A DNA stretch of 57,323 bases from an uncultured Tateyamaria sp. (GTDB taxonomy: Bacteria > Pseudomonadota > Alphaproteobacteria > Rhodobacterales > Rhodobacteraceae). The translations under genes were made by a program, and so were the position numbers. Below are positions 25,049-38,219 of this stretch, piece by piece. The stretch's first letter is position 1. The number at the start of each line of letters is the position of its first letter. Below the pieces are notes generated by a model. It was not told the DNA's origin and did no database searches. It saw only the letters and a list, made by a program, of their open reading frames with translations. The stretch covers positions 1 through 57,323 of the forward strand of contig NZ_CANLVZ010000020.1 of NCBI RefSeq assembly GCF_947494755.1, in the 5' to 3' direction.

Positions 25049-27438
25049 CTGAGGCTCTTGGCGTTCCAGATGCCGTCCATATATTCCTGAATGGTGCGGT
25101 CTGACGAGAAATAGCCCGACCCTGCGATATTGCGCAGGGCGGTGCGGGTCCAGCCGTCGGTGTCCGCGAATGCTGCGTCGACCTGTGCCTGACAGTTCAT
25201 GTAGCTCGCGAAATCGGAGGTCACAAAGAACGGGTCGTCATCCCATGTGCGCGCCACAAGCCCGTGGTAGCGGTCGGGGTTGGCGCGGTTGAACCGGCCC
25301 TCGACCACCATTTGCAGGATGTCCTGCAAGGGCTGACTGGCAAGGATCGCCTGCCGCGCATGGTCGCGGTTCTGCCCGCGTGCGCGCACCTCGTCTGCGG
25401 TCATGCCGAACAGGAAAAAGTTGTCGGCGCCCACGTGTTCGCGGATTTCCACATTGGCCCCGTCCAGCGTGCCGATGGTCAGTGCGCCGTTCATGGTGAA
25501 TTTCATGTTGCCGGTGCCCGACGCCTCCTTGCCGGCGGTCGAGATCTGTTCGGAGAGGTCCGCCGCCGGGATCATCCGCTGCGCCATGGACACGTTGTAA
25601 TTGGCCGGATAGACCACCTTGAGCAGATCGCCCGTGACGGGATCAGTATTGATCGTGGTCGCTACATCGTTGATAAGATGCACGATTTCCTTGGCGATGA
25701 CATAGCCGGGCGCGGCCTTGCCCCCAAAAATCTTGACGCGCGGTGTCCAGTTGGCTGTTGGATTGGCCCGGATCATCTGCCAGCGCGCGATGGTTTCAAA
25801 GAGGTTCATCAACTGGCGTTTGTATTCGTGGATGCGCTTGACCTGTACGTCGAACATGGCGTCGGGGTTCAGCGTCAGCCCCATATGGTCCTGCACCCAA
25901 GCGGCAAAGGCGACCTTGTTCGCGCGCTTGGCCCCGTGCAAGGCGTCGCGCAGCGCGCTGTCATCTTCGTGGTCGGACAGCGCGCTGAGCCGGTCCAGAT
26001 CGCCCTCCCATCCGGCCCCGATTGTGTCGGTGAGGATGGTGGATAGCGTCGGGTTTGACAGCCGCAGCCAGCGCCGGGGCGTGACCCCGTTGGTGCGATT
26101 GAGGATGCGCCCGGGATAGAGCCGGGCGAGGTCGGCGAACACCGTTTCCTGCATCAATTCGGTGTGCAGCGCCGAGACGCCGTTCACATGCCCCGACATC
26201 ACAAAGGCCAGCGTGCCCATATGGACCTGATCGTGATGCACGATGCGCAGATCGTCGGCGCAGTTGGTCGCGGCCTGATGTTCGCGGTCGATCCGTTCGA
26301 TGATCTGCATGTGGCGCGGCAGCACCCGGCCCATCAGCCATGTTGACCACGATTCCAGCGCCTCGGGCAGCAGGGTATGGTTGGTGTAGTTGAGGCAGCC
26401 CACGGCGAGCGGTTTAGCGACGTCCCAGTCAAGCCCGTGCTCGTCCACCAGTAGCCGCACCAACTCGGCCCCCGCGAGCGCGGGGTGCGTATCGTTCATC
26501 TGGATCGCGACCTTGTGGGGCAGTTGGGTGAGGTCGTCATATTCCGAAAGGAACCGGCGCAGGATGTCTTGGAGAGCGGCAGAAGTGAGGAAGTATTCCT
26601 GTTTCAGCCGCAATTCCTTGCCGCCATTTGTGGTGTCATCGGGGTAAAGGACGCGCGACAGGGTGCGCGCCAGCGCCTCGGGCGCGGCGGCGGCGGTGTG
26701 ATCGCCCGCGTTGAACCGTTCGAGGTCAAAAAGGTCGGTGGGATGCGCGCCCCAAAGCCGCAGCGTGTTGGCCCATTTCCCCTCCCAGCCCACCACCGGC
26801 ATGTCATAGGCGCGCGCATAGACGGTTTCCGCAGGCGTCCAGATGGCAGTGCCCTGATCCATCCGGACGGTGCCTTTGAAGGGGATGGTATAGCGCGCTT
26901 CGGGCCGCTCGAACTCCCACGGGTGGGGCTGGTTCAGCCAGTCCTCGGGACGCTCAACCTGTTGTCCGGCCTCGAATTTCTGGCTGAAGAGGCCGTGTTC
27001 ATAGCGGATGCCATAGCCGTAGGCGGGGCAGGCGAGGGTGGACATGCTTTCGAGAAAACAGGCGGCAAGCCGTCCCAGACCGCCGTTGCCGAGGGCCGCG
27101 TCGGGTTCATCCTCGATCAGGTCATCGAGCGCGATATCCTCATCCGCAAGCACGTCGTGCAACGTGTCGCGCAGGCCCAGATTGACCATCGCGTCCTCAA
27201 GCATCCGCCCCATGAGGAATTCGAGCGAGAGGTAATAGACCCGTTTGCCCTGCGCCTGATAGGTCTTGCGGGTGGCGGCAAACCACGGCTCGACGATCAG
27301 GTCGCGCACCGCGTAGCTGACGGCCATGCGCCAATCGTAGGTGCTGGCATGGGCCGCGTCCTTGCCAAGCGTGTAGGTCAGGTGTTGCGCGATGCGCGCG
27401 CGCAGGCCCTCGGCGGACATATCTGTCATCACATTCAT
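25045..27438 (-). CDS. glgP: Glycogen/alpha-glucan phosphorylase
   Basis: GlgP releases glucose-1-phosphate from alpha-1,4-glucan ends. The 797-residue length matches bacterial phosphorylases. Family segments include GKRVYYLSLEFLMGRML, GNGGLGRLAACFLESM and, at the C-terminal side, the PLP-lysine block EASGTGNMKFTMNGALTIGTLDG (split over two motifs, SGTGNMKF and NGALTIGTLDGANVEI). The start MNVMTDMSAEGL lies 18 nt after the amylosucrase stop. It is the last gene of the glg operon, and its product feeds the phosphoglucomutase encoded upstream. Confidence 0.95.
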   Translation of the reverse strand: MNVMTDMSAEGLRARIAQHLTYTLGKDAAHASTYDWRMAVSYAVRDLIVEPWFAATRKTYQAQGKRVYYLSLEFLMGRMLEDAMVNLGLRDTLHDVLADEDIALDDLIEDEPDAALGNGGLGRLAACFLESMSTLACPAYGYGIRYEHGLFSQKFEAGQQVERPEDWLNQPHPWEFERPEARYTIPFKGTVRMDQGTAIWTPAETVYARAYDMPVVGWEGKWANTLRLWGAHPTDLFDLERFNAGDHTAAAAPEALARTLSRVLYPDDTTNGGKELRLKQEYFLTSAALQDILRRFLSEYDDLTQLPHKVAIQMNDTHPALAGAELVRLLVDEHGLDWDVAKPLAVGCLNYTNHTLLPEALESWSTWLMGRVLPRHMQIIERIDREHQAATNCADDLRIVHHDQVHMGTLAFVMSGHVNGVSALHTELMQETVFADLARLYPGRILNRTNGVTPRRWLRLSNPTLSTILTDTIGAGWEGDLDRLSALSDHEDDSALRDALHGAKRANKVAFAAWVQDHMGLTLNPDAMFDVQVKRIHEYKRQLMNLFETIARWQMIRANPTANWTPRVKIFGGKAAPGYVIAKEIVHLINDVATTINTDPVTGDLLKVVYPANYNVSMAQRMIPAADLSEQISTAGKEASGTGNMKFTMNGALTIGTLDGANVEIREHVGADNFFLFGMTADEVRARGQNRDHARQAILASQPLQDILQMVVEGRFNRANPDRYHGLVARTWDDDPFFVTSDFASYMNCQAQVDAAFADTDGWTRTALRNIAGSGYFSSDRTIQEYMDGIWNAKSLS

Positions 27439-27456
27439 CGCGCATCTCTGCCTTTG

Positions 27457-29331
27457 TCAGGTCAGCCAGACCCGCCCCAGAGGCGGCATGGCGAACATAT
27501 CGTTTTCCAGGTCCACCGCACCGCCCGAAAGGGCGTCGTGAAAGTCGCTCACCCCGTTGTCGCGCAGCCAGTGTCCGGGCACGTGTTGCCACGTTTGGCT
27601 GAAATTAAAAAGGCAAAGAAGCGTGTTGGCGGGCGCGATGCGTTGAAATGCAAAGAGGGCGGGGTTGCCAGTATCGCGGATCCGGCAGGCATGGGCGCCG
27701 TGCAACTGTGGCGTGGCCTTGCGCCTCGCATAGATGTGGCGCGTGCCCCTCAGCACCTGACCTTCGGGGCTGTCGGGGTCGGATTGGGCGCGTTTCAAGC
27801 GGTCCCAATCCATCCGGGGGCGGTGAATCCAGCGCGAATCGTGGCTGTGTTCGGGGACGTGCAGATAGCCGTAGTCATTCGTCAGCGCGATTTCGTCGCC
27901 CATATAGATCAGTGGCACGCCGCCATAGGACGCGATCAGGGCGTTGCCGAGCAGGATGCGCTGCACCGCAGTTTCGATCTGATCGGGGTCTGCGTTGGCC
28001 TGCGCCAGTTCCAGCCCTGCGAGCGAGGCGAAGGTGCCCGAAATCCGTTTGTCCCCGGTGGCCGGATTTTCCTGAAACAGCGCACCGCGGGCAAAGCTGC
28101 CCTCGAACGTGCCTTCGTAGAAATCCGACAGGTAGGTGCGGTGGGCCGCCCCGGAAAAGCCGAGCGCGCCTGCGTCTTCGTCCGTGATCGCCCACCCGAT
28201 ATCGTCGTGGCAGCGGATATAGGTCGCATAGGTCGCGTTGGTCAGGTTTTCGGGGAAGTGGGTGCGCAGCACATGGGTCATCAGCCCGGTGTCGCGTGTC
28301 GCCAGCGCGCTCCAGAATTGCACCATGAGGTTGTTGTGATAGGCCAGATTGCCCTCGCGCCCGTCATGTTCGCCGCGCCCGAAATAGGTGAGCATTTCGG
28401 CGGGGCCGACGATGGCTTCCTCGAGATGCAGGACGCTGGCCGCACAGATGCGCGTGACGGCCCGCAGCGCGCGCAGGATCATGTGGACTTCGGGTTCGGA
28501 CTGGCAGCGCGTGCCCATCCGTTTCCACATGAACGCAACAGCATCGAGCCGCAGCACATCGACGCCCTTGTTGGCCAGAAACAGCATGATCCGCGCGATT
28601 TCGACAAAGACGCGTGGGTTGGCCCAGTTCAGATCCCACTGGTGTTCGTTGAAGGTGGTCCAGACCCATTTGCCGATGTCCGGGTAATGCGTGAAACTGC
28701 CGGGTGCGTTGTCGGGGAAGATCTCGATCAGGGTCTGTTCATAGGCTTTGGGCAGGGTGTCATCGTCAAAGAACAGGTACATGTCGCGGTGCGCGGCGTC
28801 CCCTGCGCGCGCCTTTTTGGCCCAGGCATGTTCCTTGGCGGTGTGGTTCAGCACCATGTCGATGCACAGCGACATGCCCCGTTTGCGCAAGGCCTTGGAC
28901 AGGGTTTGCAGATCGCCCATGGTGCCGTAGGCCGGATTGATCCGCCGGTAATCCATCACCGAATAGCCCCCGTCGCTGTCGCCGGGACGCGGCTTGAGGC
29001 AGGGCATCAGGTGAACGTAAGTCACCCCAAGGCTTTCGAGATAGTCGAGTTTGTCATGCACCCCCGCAAGGTTGCCTGCGAAGCGGTCAATGTAGAACAC
29101 GTAGCCGAGCATGTCGGGCCGCTGGAACCAGTCTGGTTCGAGATCGCGTTGCAGATCGAGGGTTTTGAGGTCGGCGGGCCGCGCCTTCCACGCGGCACGC
29201 ATATCCGCCAGCAGTGTGTCGCGCAGGCTCGGGTAGTCGGGGTGATCCCCGTACAGCTGCGCCAGCATCGGCCAGAGGTCGGGCGCGCTGCGCGCCAGGC
29301 GCAAATCAAAAATTTCCCGTGTGTCGGTCAT
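27457..29331 (-). CDS. Amylosucrase (GH13 subfamily 4)
   Basis: Amylosucrase builds alpha-1,4-glucan directly from sucrose and releases fructose. The 624-residue protein has the long alpha-helical N-terminal domain (residues 1-85) of this subfamily. The barrel motifs are DMVLNHTAKEH, VLRLDAVAFMWKRMGT (nucleophile Asp, with the MWKxxGT sequence of amylosucrases), HLEEAIVG (Glu) and RCHDDIGW. These match Neisseria polysaccharea amylosucrase better than ordinary alpha-amylases or sucrose phosphorylase. The gene lies 4 nt after pgm and 18 nt before glgP, inside the glycogen operon. Sucrose hydrolase activity is an alternative. Confidence 0.85.
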   Translation of the reverse strand: MTDTREIFDLRLARSAPDLWPMLAQLYGDHPDYPSLRDTLLADMRAAWKARPADLKTLDLQRDLEPDWFQRPDMLGYVFYIDRFAGNLAGVHDKLDYLESLGVTYVHLMPCLKPRPGDSDGGYSVMDYRRINPAYGTMGDLQTLSKALRKRGMSLCIDMVLNHTAKEHAWAKKARAGDAAHRDMYLFFDDDTLPKAYEQTLIEIFPDNAPGSFTHYPDIGKWVWTTFNEHQWDLNWANPRVFVEIARIMLFLANKGVDVLRLDAVAFMWKRMGTRCQSEPEVHMILRALRAVTRICAASVLHLEEAIVGPAEMLTYFGRGEHDGREGNLAYHNNLMVQFWSALATRDTGLMTHVLRTHFPENLTNATYATYIRCHDDIGWAITDEDAGALGFSGAAHRTYLSDFYEGTFEGSFARGALFQENPATGDKRISGTFASLAGLELAQANADPDQIETAVQRILLGNALIASYGGVPLIYMGDEIALTNDYGYLHVPEHSHDSRWIHRPRMDWDRLKRAQSDPDSPEGQVLRGTRHIYARRKATPQLHGAHACRIRDTGNPALFAFQRIAPANTLLCLFNFSQTWQHVPGHWLRDNGVSDFHDALSGGAVDLENDMFAMPPLGRVWLT

Positions 29332-29335
29332 GGCG

Positions 29336-33082
<3,747 letters not shown>

Positions 33083-33086
<4 letters not shown>

Positions 33087-34516
33087 TGTGCGCTGCCTGC
33101 CTCGACAAGGGTTGCGTAGATGTCGCGATAGGCGGCGGCGGAGGTTTCCCAGTCGACCTTCTGTTTCATCGCATTGCGCTGCATCTGTTTCCAGAGTTTG
33201 GGCTGGGCATAAAGGTCATGCAGCCGCGTGAAGCCATTAGACAGCGCCGGGGCGGTGACGGGGAAGAACTGGATGCCGGTCGCGACCCCAGCTGACAGTG
33301 CGGCGGGTGAGGCATTGATGACCGTATCGGCCAGGCCCCCCGTCAGCGCGACCAGTGGCAGCGCGCCATAGCGCAGCCCGTAAAGCTGGGTCAGCCCGCA
33401 GGGTTCGAACCGCGACGGCACGAGGATCGCGTCGCCCCCGGCCACCATCTGATGCGAGAGTGGCTCGTCATAGCCGATCTTGACGGCGATATTTTTGTGG
33501 GTTGCGGCGGCCTCGAGCAGGGCGACTTCGAGCCGTGGATCGCCCGAGCCGAGCAGGGCGAGTTGCCCACCTTGGTCAAGCAGCGCGGGCAGGGCGTCGA
33601 TCAGCAGGTCGATGCCCTTTTGTTCGGTCAGTCGTGAGATCAGGACGCAGAGCGGGCCGTCGGACGGGGCGAGGCCAAAAGTCTTTTGCAGCGCCTTTTT
33701 GTTGGCGGCTTTGCCAGCGGGGGATTTGAAGGGTTTGATGTTCGGATCGGTCTGGGGGTCCCAGGCGGCGGTGTCGATCCCGTTGACGATGCCGGTGAGG
33801 TCCGCCTTGCGTCGCGCCAGCACCCCGTCGAGCCCCATGCCAAACTCGGGCGTCAGCAATTCCTCGGCATAAGTGCGCGAGACGGTGTTGATCTTGGCCG
33901 CGCCCATCAGCCCGGCCTTGAGCGCGGAAATCTGGCCCCAGAATTCGAAGTGATCGACATCGAAGCGGGCGGGGTCAAGCCGCAGATCGCCGAGTTTCTC
34001 GCCGCCGCAATTGCCGTGAAAGGCGATGTTGTGGATGGTGAAGACGAAGGGTGTCTGCACCTCCGCATTGTGCAGGTATTCTGGTGTCAGACCCGCCTGC
34101 CAGTCGTGCCCGTGCAGGATGTCCGGCGACCAGTCGAGCATGCCGCCCGCGATCTCGGCGGCGACGAAAGACAGCGCCGCGAAGCGTTCGGGGTTGTCGG
34201 GCCAGTCCTGACCGGTAGCGTCGATGTAAATGCCGCCATCACGGTCGAACAGGTGGGGCGCGTCCAGCACCAGCAGGTCGAGGCCCGCCACCTTGCAGGC
34301 CAACAGCGTTGCCTTGCCGCCGAACAGATCCTTGAACGTCGCGACCTTTTTCGTCTGCCCGAGCTTGCCCATGATCGCGCGATAGCCCGGCAGCAGCGTG
34401 CGCATCTCGCAGCCCTGATCGGCCGCCGCGAGGGGCAGTGCCCCCGCCACGTCCGCCAGTCCGCCCGTCTTGATCAGGGGCGCGCATTCGGACGTGATGG
34501 ACAGCACCTTGATCAT
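33083..34516 (-). CDS. glgA: Glycogen synthase (ADP-glucose dependent, GT5)
   Basis: GlgA extends alpha-1,4-glucan from ADP-glucose. The 477-residue protein begins [27 protein letters not shown], holding the KTGGL ADP-glucose-binding motif near residue 16. Its C-terminal domain has [18 protein letters not shown]. The ATG at 34516 overlaps the glgC stop (ATGA), and its stop overlaps the glgX GTG start. Upstream in-frame sequence is glgC shadow. Confidence 0.95.
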
Positions 34517-35769
34517 GTGGCGGCGGCGCGCGCGTCGAGCATATCTTGGGTGATGAGGGTCGTGCCGCGATCCGTCACCCGGAACCACTTGGCGTCCTCG
34601 GTCGGATCCTCGCCGACCACCAGCCCCTCCGGGATGACGACGCCGCCGTCAATCACCACCTGCCGCAAACGGGCCGAGCGGTGCACGACCACATCCGGCA
34701 GGACAACCGCGTGATCGAGTACAGCGTAGGAATTGGTGTGGACATTGGTGAATAGGACCGAATTGCGCACCTCGGTGCCCGAAACGATACAGCCGCCCGA
34801 CACCATGGACGAAATCGCGATGCCGCGCCGGTCCCGTTCGTCATGGATGAATTTGGCGGGCGGCACGCTGGCGTTGTAGGTCCAGATCGGCCAGTCGCGA
34901 TCCCAGAGGTCCAGTTCGGGCGTGAAGTTGGTCAAATCGATATGGGCCTGCCAGAACGCATCGACGGTGCCGACGTCCTTCCAATAGGCCGGCGCCCCTT
35001 CGGCGCGCACGCAACTGTCATCGAACCTGTGCGCCATCGCCTTGCCGTTGGCCACGATGTCGGGGATCAGGTCGTTGCCGAAATCGTTCGAAGACTCCGG
35101 GTTTTCCGCATCCTTGAGCAGCCATTCGCGCAGGAATTTCCAGTCGAACACGTAGATCCCCATGGAGGCGAGCGCCTTTTCGGGGTCCTCGGGCGTGCCG
35201 GGCGGGTCGGCTGGTTTTTCGAGGAAGCTGGTGATTTGCCCCTCTTTGTTGGTGGCCATGACGCCAAAGGCGGTCGCCTCCATCCGCGGCACGGTCAGGC
35301 AGCCAACCGTCACATCAGCGGCGGATTCCACGTGCTGGCGCAGCATGATTTCGTAGTCCATCTTGTAGATGTGATCGCCCGCCAGGATCACCACGTAATC
35401 CACGCCGTAGCTGTCCACGATGTCGATGTTCTGGGTGACCGCATCGGCGGTGCCTTTGTACCAGCTTTCGGTGCCGCCGCGCTGCGAGGCAGGCAGGACG
35501 TCGATGAATTCGTTGCGCTCGGCCCCGAGGAAATTCCAGCCCCGTTGCACGTGCCGGATCAGACTGTGAGCCTTGTATTGCGTCGCAATCGCCATCTTGC
35601 GAATGCCTGAGTTCATCGCGTTCGACAGCGCAAAGTCGATGATCCGCGCCTTGCCCCCAAAGGGCACAGCCGGTTTCACCCGGCGGTCGGTCAATTCCTT
35701 GAGGCGACTTCCACGACCCCCGGCCAGCACAAAAACCATGGAGCGTTGTGTAAGGCGTTTCGTCTTCAT
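34513..35769 (-). CDS. glgC: Glucose-1-phosphate adenylyltransferase
   Basis: GlgC makes ADP-glucose, the committed step of bacterial glycogen synthesis, and is normally allosterically regulated. The 418-residue protein has the nucleotidyltransferase signature [25 protein letters not shown], the [12 protein letters not shown] catalytic segment and a C-terminal left-handed beta-helix. The ATG at 35769 has GGGAGGAG 8 nt upstream; the ATG at 35787 lies ahead of that site. It begins 24 nt after glgB. Confidence 0.96.
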   Translation of the reverse strand: MKTKRLTQRSMVFVLAGGRGSRLKELTDRRVKPAVPFGGKARIIDFALSNAMNSGIRKMAIATQYKAHSLIRHVQRGWNFLGAERNEFIDVLPASQRGGTESWYKGTADAVTQNIDIVDSYGVDYVVILAGDHIYKMDYEIMLRQHVESAADVTVGCLTVPRMEATAFGVMATNKEGQITSFLEKPADPPGTPEDPEKALASMGIYVFDWKFLREWLLKDAENPESSNDFGNDLIPDIVANGKAMAHRFDDSCVRAEGAPAYWKDVGTVDAFWQAHIDLTNFTPELDLWDRDWPIWTYNASVPPAKFIHDERDRRGIAISSMVSGGCIVSGTEVRNSVLFTNVHTNSYAVLDHAVVLPDVVVHRSARLRQVVIDGGVVIPEGLVVGEDPTEDAKWFRVTDRGTTLITQDMLDARAAAT

Positions 35770-35793
35770 ATGAATATCTCCTCCCAAAGAATA

Positions 35794-37998
35794 TCAGTCC
35801 CGCGTGTGGCGCAGCGCGATCACAGAGAGCGGCGGCAAGGTCAGCGTGATCGACTGATCCTGCCCGTCGCGGGGATCGCCTGCCGTGGTGACGCCGCCGA
35901 GATTGCCTCGATTGCCGCCGCCGTAGGCGCTTGCGTCGGTGTTGAGCACTTCGGCCCAATGCCCCGACGCCGGGACGCCGATTTGGAACCCAACGCGCTC
36001 GACGGGCGTAAAGTTGCACACGACCACAACGGGCGCGTCCCCGTCTGCGCCAAAGCGGGCGAAAGCGATGGTCGATTGCGCGGGATCATTGCCAAGCCAG
36101 CCGAAGCCGCGCGCTTCGCAGTCATAAGCAAAGAGGGCAGGGGTGGCGCGGTAAAGCGCGTTGAGGTCCTGCACCAGTTTTTGCACCCCTTTGTGGGCGG
36201 TGTGTTCGGCGGCGGCCCAGTCAAGCTCGCCGTCATGGCTCCATTCAGCCGGTTGGGCGAATTCGCAGCCCATGAACAGCAGCTTTTTGCCCGGGAACAT
36301 CCACATATAGGCATAGTAAGCACGCAGGTTCGCGAACTTTTCCCAATCGTTGCCCGGCATCTTGGACAGCATCGACCCTTTGCCGTGCACCACTTCGTCA
36401 TGGCTGATCGGCAGGATGAAATTTTCGGAAAACGCCCAGTCGATGGGGAAGGTCATCAGGTGATGATCGTATTGGCGATAAACGGGATCTTTTTCCATGT
36501 AGCGCAGGGTGTCGTTCATCCACCCCATGTTCCATTTGTACCCGAACCCGAGGCCGCCCGAATGCACAGGCTGGGACACGCCGGGAAAGGATGTGCTTTC
36601 CTCGGCCACGGTCATGACGCCCGCGTCGGCACCGTAGACGGCCACGTTCATTTCCTTGAGGAAGTCGATGGCCTCGTAATTCTCGCGGCCCCCATCCCTG
36701 TTGGGCACCCACTGCCCATCCTCGCGCGAATAGTCGCGGTAGAGCATTGAGGCCACCGCATCCACGCGCAAACCATCCAGATGATATTCCTCCATCCAGT
36801 AGAGCGCGTTGGCGACGAGGTAGTTTTTCACCTCGACCCGCCCGTAATTGTAGATCAGCGTGTTCCAATCCTGATGAAAGCCCTCGCGCGGGTCTGCATG
36901 TTCGTAAAGGGCGGTGCCGTCGAATTTCGCCAGCCCATGATCGTCGGTGGGGAAATGCCCCGGCACCCAGTCGAGCAGCACGCCGATCTCGCTGGCGTGC
37001 GCGGCCTCGATCAGGTCGCGGAATTCATGCGGCGGGCCAAAGCGGATCGTGGGGGCGTAGATGCCCACGGGCTGATAGCCCCAGGAGCCGTCAAAGGGAA
37101 ATTCCGACACCGGCATGAGTTCGATATGGGTAAAGCCCATATGTTTGACATAGCCGATCAGGTCGCGCGCGAGTTCCTTGTAGCTGAGCGGGCGGCCCCC
37201 GTCGTCATAGCGCCGCCGCCACGATCCCAAGTGCACCTCGTAAATCGAAATTGGCTGGCCGCGATCCGACCGCGCGGCGCGCGATTTCATCCATGCCGCA
37301 TCTTTCCAGCCATAGCCTGCGATGTCGCGTACGATGGACGCCTTTTCCGGCGGGTGCTGCGAGCCAAAGCCGACCGGGTCGGCCTTGAAGGCGGTGCCCG
37401 CCGCGCCGGTGATTTCGTATTTGTAGAGCGCGTCGTCGCCGACACCCGGCAGGAACGTCTCCCACACGCCGGTGCTGCCGGCGGGGCGCAACGGGTGCTG
37501 CCGCCCGTCCCAGGCGTTGAAATCGCCTACCACGCTGACCTTGCGCGCGTTCGGGGCCCATACGGCGAAGTGGGTGCCCTGCACGCCCTGATGGGACATG
37601 ACGTGCGCGCCCAGAACGCGCCAGAGTTCCTTGTGGGTGCCTTCGCCGACGAGATATTTGTCGAAATCCGTCAGCACGGGGTCACAGGCAAAAGGGTCCG
37701 CAGCCGTATGGCTGGCACCGTCTGCATACTGCGCGGTGAGCGTGTAGGATTTGCCGGGCACGGGGGCGGCGAACACGTCGCCGTCCAGACGTTGCAACGC
37801 GGTCTCCTTGTCCCCGACATGGGCGGTGACTGACACGGCACCGGGTTTCAGCGCGACGATCCAGCGCCGGTTCTTGCTTTTGTGGGGGCCCAGTACGTCG
37901 AACGGGGCGGGGTGGTCGCCTTTGTTCAAGGTTGCGATGTCATCTGCTGTCAAGAATGTGGGGCGCGGTGCCTGGTCGGTGTGAGATTGTGCGGCCAT
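35794..37998 (-). CDS. glgB: 1,4-alpha-glucan branching enzyme
   Basis: GlgB introduces alpha-1,6 branches into glycogen. The 734-residue protein has an N-terminal glucan-binding domain, a CBM48 domain (HFAVWAPNARKVSVVGDFNAWDG) and the GH13 barrel with DGLRVDAVASMLYRDYSR (nucleophile Asp), TVAEESTSFPGV (Glu) and LPISHDEVVHGKGSM. I chose the ATG at 37998 (MAAQSHTDQAPRP), which gives the usual length; the frame runs to 38112 but crosses the leader hairpin. Its ribosome-binding site is weak. It is the first gene of the operon glgB-C-A-X-pgm-amylosucrase-glgP. Confidence 0.95.
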   Translation of the reverse strand: MAAQSHTDQAPRPTFLTADDIATLNKGDHPAPFDVLGPHKSKNRRWIVALKPGAVSVTAHVGDKETALQRLDGDVFAAPVPGKSYTLTAQYADGASHTAADPFACDPVLTDFDKYLVGEGTHKELWRVLGAHVMSHQGVQGTHFAVWAPNARKVSVVGDFNAWDGRQHPLRPAGSTGVWETFLPGVGDDALYKYEITGAAGTAFKADPVGFGSQHPPEKASIVRDIAGYGWKDAAWMKSRAARSDRGQPISIYEVHLGSWRRRYDDGGRPLSYKELARDLIGYVKHMGFTHIELMPVSEFPFDGSWGYQPVGIYAPTIRFGPPHEFRDLIEAAHASEIGVLLDWVPGHFPTDDHGLAKFDGTALYEHADPREGFHQDWNTLIYNYGRVEVKNYLVANALYWMEEYHLDGLRVDAVASMLYRDYSREDGQWVPNRDGGRENYEAIDFLKEMNVAVYGADAGVMTVAEESTSFPGVSQPVHSGGLGFGYKWNMGWMNDTLRYMEKDPVYRQYDHHLMTFPIDWAFSENFILPISHDEVVHGKGSMLSKMPGNDWEKFANLRAYYAYMWMFPGKKLLFMGCEFAQPAEWSHDGELDWAAAEHTAHKGVQKLVQDLNALYRATPALFAYDCEARGFGWLGNDPAQSTIAFARFGADGDAPVVVVCNFTPVERVGFQIGVPASGHWAEVLNTDASAYGGGNRGNLGGVTTAGDPRDGQDQSITLTLPPLSVIALRHTRD

Positions 37999-38080
37999 AT
38001 GTGCGGCATACCTTTTCGCTGACGGGTTCGCGCTGTGCCGGGGACCGGCCAGGATCGTGGGTGCCTGTGATACAGACAAG

Positions 38081-38131
38081 GGCAAACACCCCCGCATGGC
38101 TTCAGGTTCCAACCTCAGACGGGGGTTTGCC
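38081..38131 (-). other. Strong bulged hairpin between manC and glgB
   Basis: On the minus strand, arms GGCAAAC+CCCCG and CGGGG+GUUUGCC pair with a 2-nt bulge and enclose a smaller AGGUU/AACCU hairpin. It lies 83 nt upstream of glgB and about 90 nt downstream of the manC stop. It may be the manC terminator (though no U-run follows) or a regulatory leader of the glg operon. I do not recognise a known riboswitch class. Confidence 0.45.
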
Positions 38132-38219
38132 GGGCATTGGGCGTCCAGACTAAGCGTTTTGGCGTCGTTGTGAAAGTGGGCTTTGATTTGGCGGGATATT
38201 TGCGCCGATGCGGGCGGTC

